Assembly: GCA_963704035.1 (NCBI GenBank)
Contig: CAVPGR010000002.1
Span: 1,237,134-1,301,133, forward strand
Direction: 5' to 3'
Length of the DNA: 64,000 nt
Source of the DNA: JAOSJL01 sp963704035
GTDB lineage: Bacteria > Actinomycetota > Acidimicrobiia > IMCC26256 > JAOSJL01
A program made the position numbers and the translations under genes. The notes beneath the pieces are model-generated. The model made no database searches. It had not been told where the DNA came from and saw only the letters and a list, made by a program, of their open reading frames with translations. Of this stretch, positions 26,268-35,143 are shown in pieces. The stretch's first letter is position 1; every line of letters starts with the position of its first letter.

Positions 26268-29030
26268 TCAGGTTCGTGCGACCTCGCGCTCTTCGTAGGT
26301 CTCGATGATGTCGCCGGGCTTCAGGTCCTGGAAGTTCTCGAGGCCGATGCCGCACTCGAAGCCGGCCTGCACCTCGCGGGCGTCGTCCTTGAAACGCTTG
26401 AGCGACGCGATCTTGCCCTTCCAGATGATCGTGCCGTCGCGCAGGAAGCGCACGCCCGACCCACGGGTGATGACGCCGTTCTGGACATAGCAGCCTGCGA
26501 TCTTTCCGACCCTCGGAACCCCGAAGATCTCCCGGACCTCGGCTTCCCCCGTGACGACCTCCTCGAACTCCGGCGCCAGCATCCCGACCAACGCCTGCTC
26601 GACCTCCTCGAGCACCTTGTAGATGACCTCGTACGAGCGGATGTCGACGCCCTCGGTCTCCGCTAGCTCGCGTGCCTTTCGGTCGGGCCGTACGTTGAAC
26701 CCGATCACGGTCGCGGTCGAAACCGCGGCCAGGTTGATGTCGGACTCGGTGATGCCGCCCACTCCGCGGTGCACGAAGGAGAGTCGCACTTCCTCGTGTT
26801 CCTTGTCGAGCTTCTTCAGGGCGTCGGTGAGCGCCTCGAGTGAGCCCTGCATGTCGGCCTTGAGCAGCAGGTTCAAGGTGGCGACCTCGCCGCGCTGAAC
26901 CATTGCGAAGATGTCTTCGAGGCGCGCGCCACCCGCCAGGATCGCCGGGTGGCGGAGATCCTCGGCACGGCGGCGGCGTGCCCGTGCGTCGGCGACGGTG
27001 CGGGCGGTCTTGTCGTCGGGAGCCACGCGCAGCTCGTCGCCCGCCAACGGCGTGTCATCGAGGCCGAGAACCTCGACGGGGACGGACGGGCCGGCTTCGT
27101 CGACACGCTCACCCTGGTCGTTGAACAGCGCCCGCACCTTGCCCCAGGCCGGGCCTGCCACGATCTGGTCGCCACGGCGGATCGTCCCGCGCTCGACCAC
27201 GACGGTGGCCACGGGACCACGCCCCTGATCGAGGTGTGATTCCAACACGACAGCGCGCGCCGGAGCCTTCGGGTCGGCGCGCAGGTCTTCCACCTCGGCC
27301 ACCAGCAGCAGTGAGTCGAGAAGCGACTCCACACCGTCGCCGGTGATCGCCGACACGTCGTTGACGATGATGTCGCCACCCCATTCCTCGGGGACGAGCT
27401 CGTGTTCGGCGAGCTGCTGGCGGACCCGCTGCGGATCGGCGTCGTCACGGTCGACCTTGGTGACTGCCACGATGATCGGCACCTCGGCGGCCTTCGCGTG
27501 GCTGATGGCTTCCACCGTCTGGGGCATCACGCCGTCGTCGGCGGCGACCACGAGGATCACGACATCGGTGACCTCGGCGCCGCGGGCGCGCATCGCCGTG
27601 AACGCCTCGTGACCCGGCGTGTCGATGAAGGTGATCGCGCCGCTGTCGCGCTCCACCTGGTAGGCGCCGATGTGCTGGGTGATTCCGCCCGCCTCACCGC
27701 CCACGACATCGGACTCACGGATCTTGTCGAGCAGCGTGGTCTTGCCGTGATCGACGTGGCCGAGGACCGTGATGATGGGTGGGCGCGCTTCGAGAAGGCT
27801 CTCGTCGATCTCCTCGTCCTCCTCGTCACCGAGAAGAACGGCGAGCTCCAACTCCTCCTCGGCACCGGGTTCGACGAGGAGGACCTCGGCGCCGAGCTCC
27901 TCGGCGATGAGCTCCACCATCTCGTCGGCCAGCGACTGCGTACCCGTGACCATCTCGCCCGCGTCGAAGAGCAACCGCACCAGGTCGGCGGCTGTGCGGT
28001 TCAGGCGCGGCGCGAGCTCTTGGATCGTGGACCCGCGGGGCACCACGATCTCGCCCTCGGGGACCGGAGCGTCGGTGGGTGTGAACGTGTGCTGTTCGGG
28101 CTGGAGTTCCTCTTCGGCGACGCGCCTGCGCTTGCGCTTCTTCTTGCGTGGACGGAAGTTCTGACCGGGACGGCCGCGACCACCGCCGGGAGCACCGCGT
28201 CCGCCGGGACCACCCGGGCCACCACCGGGACCGCTGGGACCGCCGCTCGGGCCGCGACCACCACCCCCGGGCCGGGCGAAACCACCCGTGCGGGGACCCG
28301 GGGCTCCCCCGCCCCCAGCACCACCGCCACCGCCACGACCACCGGAGGGGGGTGGCGTGGAGCGTCGGCCCGACGGTGGCGTCGAGCGACGCTGTCCGGG
28401 TGGTGGCGGAATGGGCTTACCGGAGGGACTCAGCGGGCGGGCGGAAGGCTCGGGCTTGCCGCCGACGTCGGGCACCGACGGCGGGCTTTCTCCCGTGCGC
28501 GCGGCAGCAGGACGCGTGCCCTCCGCTGCGCGCTCTGCGGCGCGGCGCTGCTCAGGCGTCGCCTCACCGCGAGCCGCGGCCACCTGCTCGCCGGCGTCGG
28601 GCGTGGAACGGACCTTGCGACGGGCGGGCGATTCCGATTCGGCCGCGGGCGTGGGCACAGCGGCTTCCCCGGTCGGGGTGGGCTCCGTAGATGTCGCCGC
28701 GGTCGCCGACGGCTCGGCCTCCGGCTTCGGGGCGGTCGCTGACGCAGGCTCGGGCTCGGCCTTGGGGGCCTTGCGGGTCGTCGACCTCGCGGAAACGACC
28801 TTCTTCTTGGCCGGCGCCTTCTTCTTGGCCGGTTTCTTCTCGGGTTCGGGCTCGCGTCGAAGACCCTTGGAATCGGCGAGCCTGCGCACGCGGTCGGCCT
28901 GAGGCTCCTCGATGCTCGAGGAGTGGCTCTTGACGCCGATGCGCAGTTCCTCGGACAGCTCGAGAACGACCTTGTTCTCGACGCCCAGTTCGCGTGCGAG
29001 CTCGTAGACCCGGATCTTCTTGATCGCCAA
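26268..29030 (-). CDS. infB: Translation initiation factor IF-2
   Basis: GTPase that brings initiator tRNA to the 30S subunit, 920 residues. The first IF2_N domain is at about residues 3-50 (RVYELARELGVENK). A long Lys/Ala/Pro then Gly/Pro/Arg-rich linker runs to about 310, and a second IF2_N domain to about 390. The GTPase has GHVDHGKTT near residue 420, DTPGHE and a TKVD motif. The C-terminal domains end EREVART. I chose TTG 29030: GGAGG is 10 nt upstream, formed by the last codons of nusA, and the nusA stop is 5 bp away. No ylxR lies between nusA and infB. Confidence 0.95.
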   Translation of the reverse strand: MAIKKIRVYELARELGVENKVVLELSEELRIGVKSHSSSIEEPQADRVRRLADSKGLRREPEPEKKPAKKKAPAKKKVVSARSTTRKAPKAEPEPASATAPKPEAEPSATAATSTEPTPTGEAAVPTPAAESESPARRKVRSTPDAGEQVAAARGEATPEQRRAAERAAEGTRPAAARTGESPPSVPDVGGKPEPSARPLSPSGKPIPPPPGQRRSTPPSGRRSTPPPSGGRGGGGGAGGGGAPGPRTGGFARPGGGGRGPSGGPSGPGGGPGGPGGRGAPGGGRGRPGQNFRPRKKKRKRRRVAEEELQPEQHTFTPTDAPVPEGEIVVPRGSTIQELAPRLNRTAADLVRLLFDAGEMVTGTQSLADEMVELIAEELGAEVLLVEPGAEEELELAVLLGDEEDEEIDESLLEARPPIITVLGHVDHGKTTLLDKIRESDVVGGEAGGITQHIGAYQVERDSGAITFIDTPGHEAFTAMRARGAEVTDVVILVVAADDGVMPQTVEAISHAKAAEVPIIVAVTKVDRDDADPQRVRQQLAEHELVPEEWGGDIIVNDVSAITGDGVESLLDSLLLVAEVEDLRADPKAPARAVVLESHLDQGRGPVATVVVERGTIRRGDQIVAGPAWGKVRALFNDQGERVDEAGPSVPVEVLGLDDTPLAGDELRVAPDDKTARTVADARARRRRAEDLRHPAILAGGARLEDIFAMVQRGEVATLNLLLKADMQGSLEALTDALKKLDKEHEEVRLSFVHRGVGGITESDINLAAVSTATVIGFNVRPDRKARELAETEGVDIRSYEVIYKVLEEVEQALVGMLAPEFEEVVTGEAEVREIFGVPRVGKIAGCYVQNGVITRGSGVRFLRDGTIIWKGKIASLKRFKDDAREVQAGFECGIGLENFQDLKPGDIIETYEEREVART

Positions 29031-29035
29031 GGTAC

Positions 29036-30265
29036 CTACGCCTCCTCGACCGGGCGGGAGGTTTCGGCAACATCGCCCTCGGCAACATCGCCCTCGGCAA
29101 CATCGCCCTCGGCAACATCGCCCTCGGCGGCAGGGGGCGCGGTCTCGGGCGCAGGGGCGATCGGGGCCCCCGACGGCTCGAAGCCGAGCTGCTCGGCGGG
29201 GACAGGATCGCTGCCGTCGGCGGGCTGCCACAGGTCCTCGCCATCGGGACCCTTGACCCACTCGCCCTCGGCGTACTCGCCGCCTCCGGCCTCTTCTTCC
29301 GCCAGTTGGGTCTCGCTCTTGATGTCGACCCGCCAGCCGGTGAGCCGACCCGCCAGGCGGACGTTCTGGCCCTCCTTGCCGATGGCGAGGGACAGCTGGA
29401 AGTCGGGCACGATCACCGTGGCGTTGCCGGTGCTCTCGTCGACCCGTACCTCACGGACCCGCGCGGGCTGGAGAGCCTTCATCACGAAATCCTCGGGGCC
29501 TTCGCTGTAGGGCACGATGTCGACCTTCTCGCCACGCACCTCGTTCACGACCATGCGGACCCGCGAGCCCCGCGCACCCACACACGCGCCGACAGGGTCG
29601 ACGTTGCTGTCGTTGGACGCCACCGAGATCTTCGTACGGTGTCCCGGCTCGCGGGCGATCGCCTTGATGTCGACAACGCCGTCGACGATCTCGGGAACCT
29701 CCAACTCGAAGAGCCGCTTGATGAGCCCGGGGTGGGTGCGCGACACCACGATCTGCGGGCCCTTGGCGGTCTTGCGCACCTCGACGATGTAGGCCTTGAG
29801 GCGACTGCCGTGCTCGTACCGCTCGTTCTGGACCTGCTCGGCCTGTGGCAACAGCGCCTCGACCCTTCCGAGATCGAGCAGCGTGTACCGCTGGTCGGTC
29901 TGCTGGATGATCCCCGTGACGATGTCGCCCTCGCGTCCCGAGTACTCCTCGAACTTCATGTCGCGCTCGGCTTCACGGATGGTCTGCAGGATCACCTGCT
30001 TGGCCGTCTGCGCGGCGATGCGACCGAAATCGTCGGGGGTGTCGTCCCACTCCCTCACGACGTTGCCGTCTTCGTCGAGTTCCTGGGCGACCACCCCGAT
30101 CTCGCCGGTCTCGACGTCGATTTCGACCAGTGCCTCCTCGGCGGCGTTGGGCATCCGCTTGTAGGCGGTGACCAGAGCGTTGGCAAGACCCTCCAGGAGG
30201 ATCTCGACACTGATTCCGCGCTCGCTCTCGATGTTGTGGAGCGCTTCCATCATCTCGGTGTTCAC
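29036..30265 (-). CDS. nusA: Transcription termination/antitermination factor NusA
   Basis: Binds RNA polymerase and nascent RNA, modulating pausing, termination and rRNA antitermination. It is 409 residues. The N-terminal domain is followed by an S1 domain (GDIVTGIIQQTDQRYTLLDL region). Two KH domains carry VGACVGARGSRVRMVV and LSLAIGKEGQNVRLA. The last 70 residues are acidic and end in four EGDVA repeats encoded by a 15-bp minisatellite. GTG 30265 overlaps the rimP stop as GTGA. Confidence 0.95.
   Translation of the reverse strand: MNTEMMEALHNIESERGISVEILLEGLANALVTAYKRMPNAAEEALVEIDVETGEIGVVAQELDEDGNVVREWDDTPDDFGRIAAQTAKQVILQTIREAERDMKFEEYSGREGDIVTGIIQQTDQRYTLLDLGRVEALLPQAEQVQNERYEHGSRLKAYIVEVRKTAKGPQIVVSRTHPGLIKRLFELEVPEIVDGVVDIKAIAREPGHRTKISVASNDSNVDPVGACVGARGSRVRMVVNEVRGEKVDIVPYSEGPEDFVMKALQPARVREVRVDESTGNATVIVPDFQLSLAIGKEGQNVRLAGRLTGWRVDIKSETQLAEEEAGGGEYAEGEWVKGPDGEDLWQPADGSDPVPAEQLGFEPSGAPIAPAPETAPPAAEGDVAEGDVAEGDVAEGDVAETSRPVEEA
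29066..29125. repeat. 15-bp x 4 minisatellite in the 3' end of nusA
   Basis: Four perfect in-frame copies of GGCAACATCGCCCTC (plus strand), encoding a repeated EGDVA in the NusA tail. The unit is a multiple of three, so copy number can vary without breaking the frame. Confidence 0.9.
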
Positions 30266-30780
30266 GATCGCGCCGCCTTCTGCTTCTGTCGGCCCTTGCG
30301 ATTCTGAGAGGTGCCGGGCTTGTCGCCGCGCGTCCACTCGAACGTGGTGCGCGCCTTGGCGATGGCGTCGTACGCCAGTCGATGCTTCGTTCCGTCGGTC
30401 TCGACCACACAGCCGTCGGAGTCAGCTTCGGTCAGCGTGCCGTCGAAGCGACGGTTCCCGTCGAGAGGCGCAAACGTCTTCATGCTCACGGTTGTCCCGA
30501 CAGCTGCTGCAAAGTGCTCCGGGGTACGTAGCGGCCGTTCGAGGCCCGGGCTGCTGACTTCCAGGGCGTAGCGGGTTCGCAGATCAGCGTCTTCCTCGAA
30601 GGCCGCCTCGAGGGCGCGTGTCGCGTCGGTGAGCGTGTCGAGATCCACACCGGCCGTGCCGTCGACCAGGATCCGCAGCATGGCGGACCCCGCGTTCCCG
30701 ACGATCTCGACGTCGTACAGGGACAGGTCGGAATCGATGACGGCAAGGACACCGGTGACGAGGTGTCGCACGGCGTCCAA
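30262..30780 (-). CDS. rimP: Ribosome maturation factor RimP
   Basis: Assembly factor for the 30S subunit, first gene of the conserved rimP-nusA-infB operon. It is 172 residues with SLYDVEIVGNAGSAMLRILVD and the signature EVSSPGLERPL. A Lys/Gln/Arg-rich tail ends RKGRQKQKAARS. The assigned start is TTG 30780, with GGAAG 11 nt upstream; an internal GTG at 30771 is an alternative. A 235-nt leader with a terminator separates it from a strong -10 box. Confidence 0.88.
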   Translation of the reverse strand: MDAVRHLVTGVLAVIDSDLSLYDVEIVGNAGSAMLRILVDGTAGVDLDTLTDATRALEAAFEEDADLRTRYALEVSSPGLERPLRTPEHFAAAVGTTVSMKTFAPLDGNRRFDGTLTEADSDGCVVETDGTKHRLAYDAIAKARTTFEWTRGDKPGTSQNRKGRQKQKAARS

Positions 30781-30916
30781 GCCTGTCGCTACTTCCGTCC
30801 GCCATCGTCACCTCACCTCCCACCTTCCACTCGTCGCCTGCCACTCGTCGCCTGCTCCACTCCGCCCGCACGTCCGTCTGCACGCCCGTCCGCACGGCGG
30901 CAACACGATTCGCGGC

Positions 30917-30945
30917 AACAAAAAACGTGGGCCACGAAGCCCACG
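30917..30945 (-). terminator. Intrinsic terminator in the rimP leader (possible attenuator)
   Basis: Read on the minus strand: stem CGTGGGC / GCCCACG (30945-30926) with a 6-nt loop, directly followed by TTTTTTGTT. It lies about 70 nt after the TATACT box and before rimP. An overlapping alternative stem, GGCCAC (30956-30951) with GTGGCC (30935-30930), would disrupt it. Confidence 0.72.
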
Positions 30946-31014
30946 TCCATGTGGCCGCGACCGACCCCACAGCCGTGGCGCCGGTCCGATCCGTGCGGTC
31001 GGACTGAACCCGGG

Positions 31015-31020
31015 AGTATA
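31015..31020 (-). promoter_or_regulatory. -10 box for the rimP-nusA-infB leader
   Basis: TATACT on the minus strand, the best -10 match seen in the window. Transcription would run leftward into the terminator at 30945-30917 and on to rimP. The expected -35 position is not a good match. Confidence 0.55.
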
Positions 31021-31058
31021 GAGCGCGCCGGGCCCGTTTCGCCGCTCGTTCCCCCAAC

Positions 31059-31064
31059 TAGCGT
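31059..31064 (+). promoter_or_regulatory. -10 box of the leaderless Prim-PolC gene
   Basis: TAGCGT lies exactly 7 nt before ATG 31072. It is divergent from the TATACT box of the rimP leader, about 40 bp away. Confidence 0.55.
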
Positions 31065-31071
31065 CCCCTTC

Positions 31072-32082
31072 ATGCCCGACCGCTTCACCACGCTGGAGAC
31101 CGCCGGGCGCGAGGTGCGGCTCTCGAACCCCGACAAGGTCTTCTTTCCCGCCACCGGGGCGACCAAGATGGACCTGGCCCTGTACTACCTCGCCGTCGGT
31201 GACGGCGCACTGCGAGGCGTGTTCGAGCGCCCCACGGTCCTCAAGCGCTACCCCGACGGAGCCGGTACGAAGCCCTTCTTCCAGAAGCGGGTCCCGGCCA
31301 CACGACCCGAGTGGCTGCGCACCGTGGAGGTGGCGTTTCCGTCGGGACGCACCGCCGACGAACTGTGCCCGGCCGACACCGCGCACCTCATCTGGGCCGT
31401 CAACCTGGGGTGCCTCGACCTCAACCCGTGGGCGGTGCGTGCCGCCGATGTGGACCACCCCGACGAGCTACGCATCGACCTGGACCCTCAACCCGGCGTG
31501 TCGTTCGACACCGTCCGCCGGGTGGCCCTGTGCACCCGCGACGTCCTCACCGAGCACGGTCTCGTCGGATTTCCCAAGACCTCCGGCTCCCGCGGAATCC
31601 ACGTCAACGTCCGTATCTCCCCACGCTGGGACTTCCTGGCGGTCCGACGGGCGGCGCTGGCACTCGGACGGGAAGTCGGGCGTCGCATGCCCGACGATGC
31701 CACCACGCACTGGTGGAAGGAGGAGCGCGGCGAACGCGTCTTCTTCGACTACAACCAGAACGCCCGTGATCGCACCGTTGCCTCCGCCTACTCGGTACGC
31801 GACACGTCGGACGCACGAGTGTCGGCTCCCCTCACCTGGGATGAGGTCGTCGATGTGGATCCCGCCGAGTTGACCCTCGCGACCGTGCCCGAACGCTACC
31901 GGCGCCTCGGCGACCTCACGGCCCCGATCGATGACGCTGCCTACGCCCTCACCGAGCTACTCGAGCTGGCGGCACGTGACGAGCGCGAGGGAATCGGCGA
32001 CGAACCCTGGCCTCCGAACTTCCCGAAGATGCCGGGCGAGCCGAAGCGCGTCCAGCCGAGCCGCGCCCGCAGAAGCGACTGA
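31072..32082 (+). CDS. Primase-polymerase of the LigD-polymerase family (Prim-PolC / PolD1 type)
   Basis: A stand-alone archaeo-eukaryotic primase-like polymerase of 336 residues. The start REVRLSNPDKVFFPATGATKMDL is typical of the family. The metal-binding catalytic motif is DLD at residues 136-138 (RIDLDPQPG), and SGSRGIHVNV supplies the next conserved block. There is no fused ligase or nuclease domain. It converges, with only 26 bp between, on an ATP-dependent ligase of the LigC type. In mycobacteria the matching pair acts in gap-filling base-excision repair. ATG 31072 follows TAGCGT by 7 nt and no Shine-Dalgarno is seen. Confidence 0.86.
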   Translation: MPDRFTTLETAGREVRLSNPDKVFFPATGATKMDLALYYLAVGDGALRGVFERPTVLKRYPDGAGTKPFFQKRVPATRPEWLRTVEVAFPSGRTADELCPADTAHLIWAVNLGCLDLNPWAVRAADVDHPDELRIDLDPQPGVSFDTVRRVALCTRDVLTEHGLVGFPKTSGSRGIHVNVRISPRWDFLAVRRAALALGREVGRRMPDDATTHWWKEERGERVFFDYNQNARDRTVASAYSVRDTSDARVSAPLTWDEVVDVDPAELTLATVPERYRRLGDLTAPIDDAAYALTELLELAARDEREGIGDEPWPPNFPKMPGEPKRVQPSRARRSD

Positions 32083-32108
32083 GCCGGATCTCGTCCCCAC
32101 CTACGGTC

Positions 32109-33188
32109 TCACCCGCGGGGCGAGAACACCTCCGAGAGCTCCACCGGCGGGGCCACCTCGAGCTGCGCATATGTGCAGCCCCGCGGATCCCGGTCGGGGC
32201 GCCACCTCCGGAACCGTGCGTTGTGGCGGAATCGTGTTCCCTGCATGTGCTCATAGGCGACTTCGACGACACGCTCGGGTCGCAACGGCGTCCACGAGAG
32301 GTCCTTCGACGCGTTCCAGCGACTCGGTGACCCCGGCATGCGTGTGCCCTCCCCCGCGTGGGCCGACTCGTCGGCCCATTCCCGCCACGGATGCCCGTCG
32401 AGGGCACGGCTCTCGAGCGGGCGAACGTCTTCGAGGAGTGACCCACGTTGCGTTGCCTTCATCGACGATGCCACGCCGACGTGGTGCAGCACGCCCGCGT
32501 CGTCGAACAACCCCAGGAGGAGCGAACCCACACCGTCACCGTCCTTGTGGAGTCGGTAACCGCCGACGACGCAGTCGGCCGTGCGCTCGTGCTTCAGCTT
32601 CAGCATGTCGCGGGCACCGGGACGGTAGGCCGAGCGGAGGCCCTTGGCCACAACGCCGTCGAGACCCGCGCCCTCGAACCGGGTGAACCAGTCGGCCGCC
32701 ACGGCCCGGTCGGTCGTCGCCGGGGTCAGGAACAGAGGCGGCTCACGGTTCTCCAGGATCCTCTCGAGTCGGGTTCGGCGGTCGACAAAGGCTTCGTCGA
32801 GGAGCGCCTCGTCGCCCACCGCCAGGAGGTCAAACGCCACGTACGAGGCGGGCATCTGCTCGGCGAGCATCGCCACGCGCGAGTCGGCCGGATGGATTCG
32901 CAGTGAGAGTCGGTCGAAGTCGAGGCCGTCGTCTCCGGCGATGACGAGTTCACCATCGAGGACACACCGCGGCGGGAGTTGTTCCCGCAACGGTTCGACC
33001 ATCTCCGGGAAGTAGCGCACGAGTGAACGGCCGTTGCGGCTCTGGAGCTCGAGCTCGTCGACGTCGCGAAACACGAGACACCGGAAGCCGTCCCACTTGG
33101 GCTCGTAGGACCAGCCCCCATCGGACGGCAGCGTGCGGGCCAGTTTGGCCAGCATCGGATCGACGGGTGGTCGGACCGGAAGGTCCAC
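32109..33188 (-). CDS. ligC: ATP-dependent DNA ligase, LigC type
   Basis: A 359-residue ligase with only the nucleotidyltransferase and OB domains. The adenylated lysine is Lys31 in EPKWDGFR (motif I). LDGELVI is motif III, VAFDLLAV follows, EGAGLDGVVAKG is motif IV and MLKLKHERTADCVVGGY contains motif V. The C-terminal RWRPDRDPRGCTY is the usual OB-fold end. The size and the adjacent polymerase fit LigC rather than LigD. It seals nicks in repair and is not expected to be essential. Confidence 0.88.
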   Translation of the reverse strand: MDLPVRPPVDPMLAKLARTLPSDGGWSYEPKWDGFRCLVFRDVDELELQSRNGRSLVRYFPEMVEPLREQLPPRCVLDGELVIAGDDGLDFDRLSLRIHPADSRVAMLAEQMPASYVAFDLLAVGDEALLDEAFVDRRTRLERILENREPPLFLTPATTDRAVAADWFTRFEGAGLDGVVAKGLRSAYRPGARDMLKLKHERTADCVVGGYRLHKDGDGVGSLLLGLFDDAGVLHHVGVASSMKATQRGSLLEDVRPLESRALDGHPWREWADESAHAGEGTRMPGSPSRWNASKDLSWTPLRPERVVEVAYEHMQGTRFRHNARFRRWRPDRDPRGCTYAQLEVAPPVELSEVFSPRG

Positions 33189-33220
33189 GGCTCAGGTTCC
33201 CTTTGCTTCGCCTCGGGCGA

Positions 33221-33284
33221 CGCAGGATACCTGCGCCGCTTCTTCCTATGCCTCGTCTCGGGTGGCGCGGGATACCCGCGCCAC
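33221..33284. repeat. Two ATA-centred palindromes, copies C1 and C2
   Basis: C1: arm CGCAGG, centre ATA, arm CCTGCG (33221-33235). C2: arm GTGGCGCGGG, centre ATA, arm CCCGCGCCAC (33262-33284). Their centres are 45 bp apart, and each is preceded by a CCTCG(C/T)CTCGGG segment. C2 differs from copy A by a compensated A-T to G-C base pair. They lie between proS and ligC. Confidence 0.78.
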
Positions 33285-33308
33285 TGACCCTCGTCTCGGG
33301 CCCTCGGC

Positions 33309-35066
33309 TCAGGTTCCCGGGGCTCCGGGCAGGGTCGCCAGCGCGTCGACGTCGTCGATCGCGACCTCGTCCCGCTCGCCACCGGCGCGGATCTTGCGTT
33401 CCACGACACCGCGCTCGAGCCCCTTGGCGCCGAGCGTCAACTGGACAGGCATCCCCATGAGGTCGGCATCGGCGAACTTCACACCGGGCCGGGCGTCGCG
33501 GTCGTCGTAGAGAACGGACAGACCTCGATCGCCGAGCGCGGCGTAGAGCCGGTCGGCGGCGGCGCTGACGGCGGCGGCGGTGTCGCCCTTTCCGGGAAGG
33601 GCGAGGAGGTGGACGTCGTAGGGCGCGAGATCCGCGGGCCACACCATGCCGTCGTCGTCATGGTGCTCCTCCACCACCGCGGCCACGATCCGCGAGAGGC
33701 CGATGCCGTAGCAACCCATGACCATCGGATGACCTCTTCCACTCTCGTCGAGATAGGTGGCGTCGAGAACCTCGGAGTACTTCGTGCCGAGCTGGAACGT
33801 GTGGCCGACTTCGATGCCACGGTCGACCGACAGCTCCCCCTCGCAACGGGGGCACCCGTCACCGGTGGCGACGGTCGCGATCTCCGCCCACGTGTGGATC
33901 GCGAAGTCACGGCCGGGCGCGAGATGGCGTACGTGATGGTCGATCTCGTTGGCACCGCTCACCCATTCCGTGCGCGTCGCGACGCCGGGATCGGCCACGA
34001 CCAGATCGACGCCGTCCGCGTGCGGACCGAGGAAGCCGACCGGCAGTGCCGGGTTTGCGGCGAAGTCGTCCTCTCCGAAGAGCGCGACCCTCCGGGGAGC
34101 CAGTGCCGCCGCGAGCGCGAACTCGTTGAGATCGCGATCGCCCGGGACGAGTGCCAATCCGACCCCGGCGTCGCCCTCTTCGCTCTCCATGCGGAAGGCC
34201 ATCGTCTTGAGCAGTGCGGCGGGCGACTCGTGAAGGTGTGTCGCGACGTCGTCGATACCTGGCATGTCGGGTGTGTCCACGATCTCGGGCTCCGGCACAC
34301 CTGATATGTCCGGCATCGGTGGCGTGTCGGCACCGTCGGTCGGACTGACGCGGCGACGCGCCGCTTCGACGTTCGCGGCGTAGTCGCAGGAGCGGCACCA
34401 CACGAAGGCGTCCTCCCCGACCGCGGCGACCGCCATGAACTCGTGATTCACGTCGCCTCCGATCTCACCCGCCTGTGCCTCGACCGGTCGGAAGGTCAGA
34501 CCACAACGCTCGAACACGCGGTGGTAGGCGTCGTACATCTGCTGGTAGGTGACGCGCAGGCCGTCGACGTCGGCATCGAAGCTGTACGCGTCCTTCATGA
34601 GGAACTCCCGCGTGCGCAGAAGACCGAATCGGGGACGCAGCTCATCGCGGTACTTCCAGCCGATCTGGAAGAGGTTGACCGGAAGATCCCGGTAGCTGGA
34701 GAACTCAGCAGCCACCGTGGCGGTGATGACCTCCTCGGCGGTAGGCGCGAGGGCAAAGGCCGTGTCTTTGCGGTCGTGCAGGCGAAACATCAAGGGCCCG
34801 TAGTCGTCGCTGCGCCCACTGCGCTCCCACAGCTCGAGCGGCTGCACGACCGGCAAGAGGACCTCCTGGGCTCCTGCGGCGGTCATCTCTTCCCGCACGA
34901 TCTCCTCGACCGCACGCAACACCTGGTGGCCGAGGGGCAGCCACGAATACAGGCCCGCGGCCACCTTGCGCAGGTAGCCGGCGCGCACCAGGAGCCGGTG
35001 GCTGTCGACCTCGGCGTCGGTGGGGTCATCGCGGAGCGTCCGCGCGAAGAGTCGGGACATCCGCAT
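33309..35066 (-). CDS. proS: Prolyl-tRNA synthetase (bacterial type)
   Basis: Class II aminoacyl-tRNA synthetase of 585 residues. Motif 1 lies in LPVVQPLELWERSGR, motif 2 in RPRFGLLRTREFLMKDAYSF and motif 3 in MGCYGIGLSRIVAAV. An editing-type insertion domain sits between motifs 2 and 3, and the C-terminal anticodon-binding domain is present. I chose ATG 35066 because TAGGGT (35079-35074) lies exactly 7 nt before it; longer in-frame starts run into the sulfite reductase leader. It is divergent from the sulfite reductase gene. Confidence 0.94.
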   Translation of the reverse strand: MRMSRLFARTLRDDPTDAEVDSHRLLVRAGYLRKVAAGLYSWLPLGHQVLRAVEEIVREEMTAAGAQEVLLPVVQPLELWERSGRSDDYGPLMFRLHDRKDTAFALAPTAEEVITATVAAEFSSYRDLPVNLFQIGWKYRDELRPRFGLLRTREFLMKDAYSFDADVDGLRVTYQQMYDAYHRVFERCGLTFRPVEAQAGEIGGDVNHEFMAVAAVGEDAFVWCRSCDYAANVEAARRRVSPTDGADTPPMPDISGVPEPEIVDTPDMPGIDDVATHLHESPAALLKTMAFRMESEEGDAGVGLALVPGDRDLNEFALAAALAPRRVALFGEDDFAANPALPVGFLGPHADGVDLVVADPGVATRTEWVSGANEIDHHVRHLAPGRDFAIHTWAEIATVATGDGCPRCEGELSVDRGIEVGHTFQLGTKYSEVLDATYLDESGRGHPMVMGCYGIGLSRIVAAVVEEHHDDDGMVWPADLAPYDVHLLALPGKGDTAAAVSAAADRLYAALGDRGLSVLYDDRDARPGVKFADADLMGMPVQLTLGAKGLERGVVERKIRAGGERDEVAIDDVDALATLPGAPGT

Positions 35067-35073
35067 CGCGGTC

Positions 35074-35079
35074 ACCCTA
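35074..35079 (-). promoter_or_regulatory. -10 box of the leaderless proS gene
   Basis: TAGGGT on the minus strand, 7 nt before ATG 35066. Confidence 0.5.
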
Positions 35080-35143
35080 CCGGCGCCGGGTTGGGCGCCC
35101 CGGCCTTTGATTCCGGAGCCTCCGCAAAATCCGACCTTTTCGC

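Noticed and set aside
27402..28902. Plus-strand open frames opposite infB
   Set aside because: They arise from the Gly/Pro/Arg-rich linker of IF-2 read backwards. No motif or ribosome-binding site supports them.
30766..30950. Cys-rich leader peptide (MDVGFVAHVFCCRESCC) upstream of rimP as a cysteine sensor
   Set aside because: The frame overlaps the terminator T-run, has no ribosome-binding site, and the rimP operon has no link to cysteine. Chance reading is simpler.
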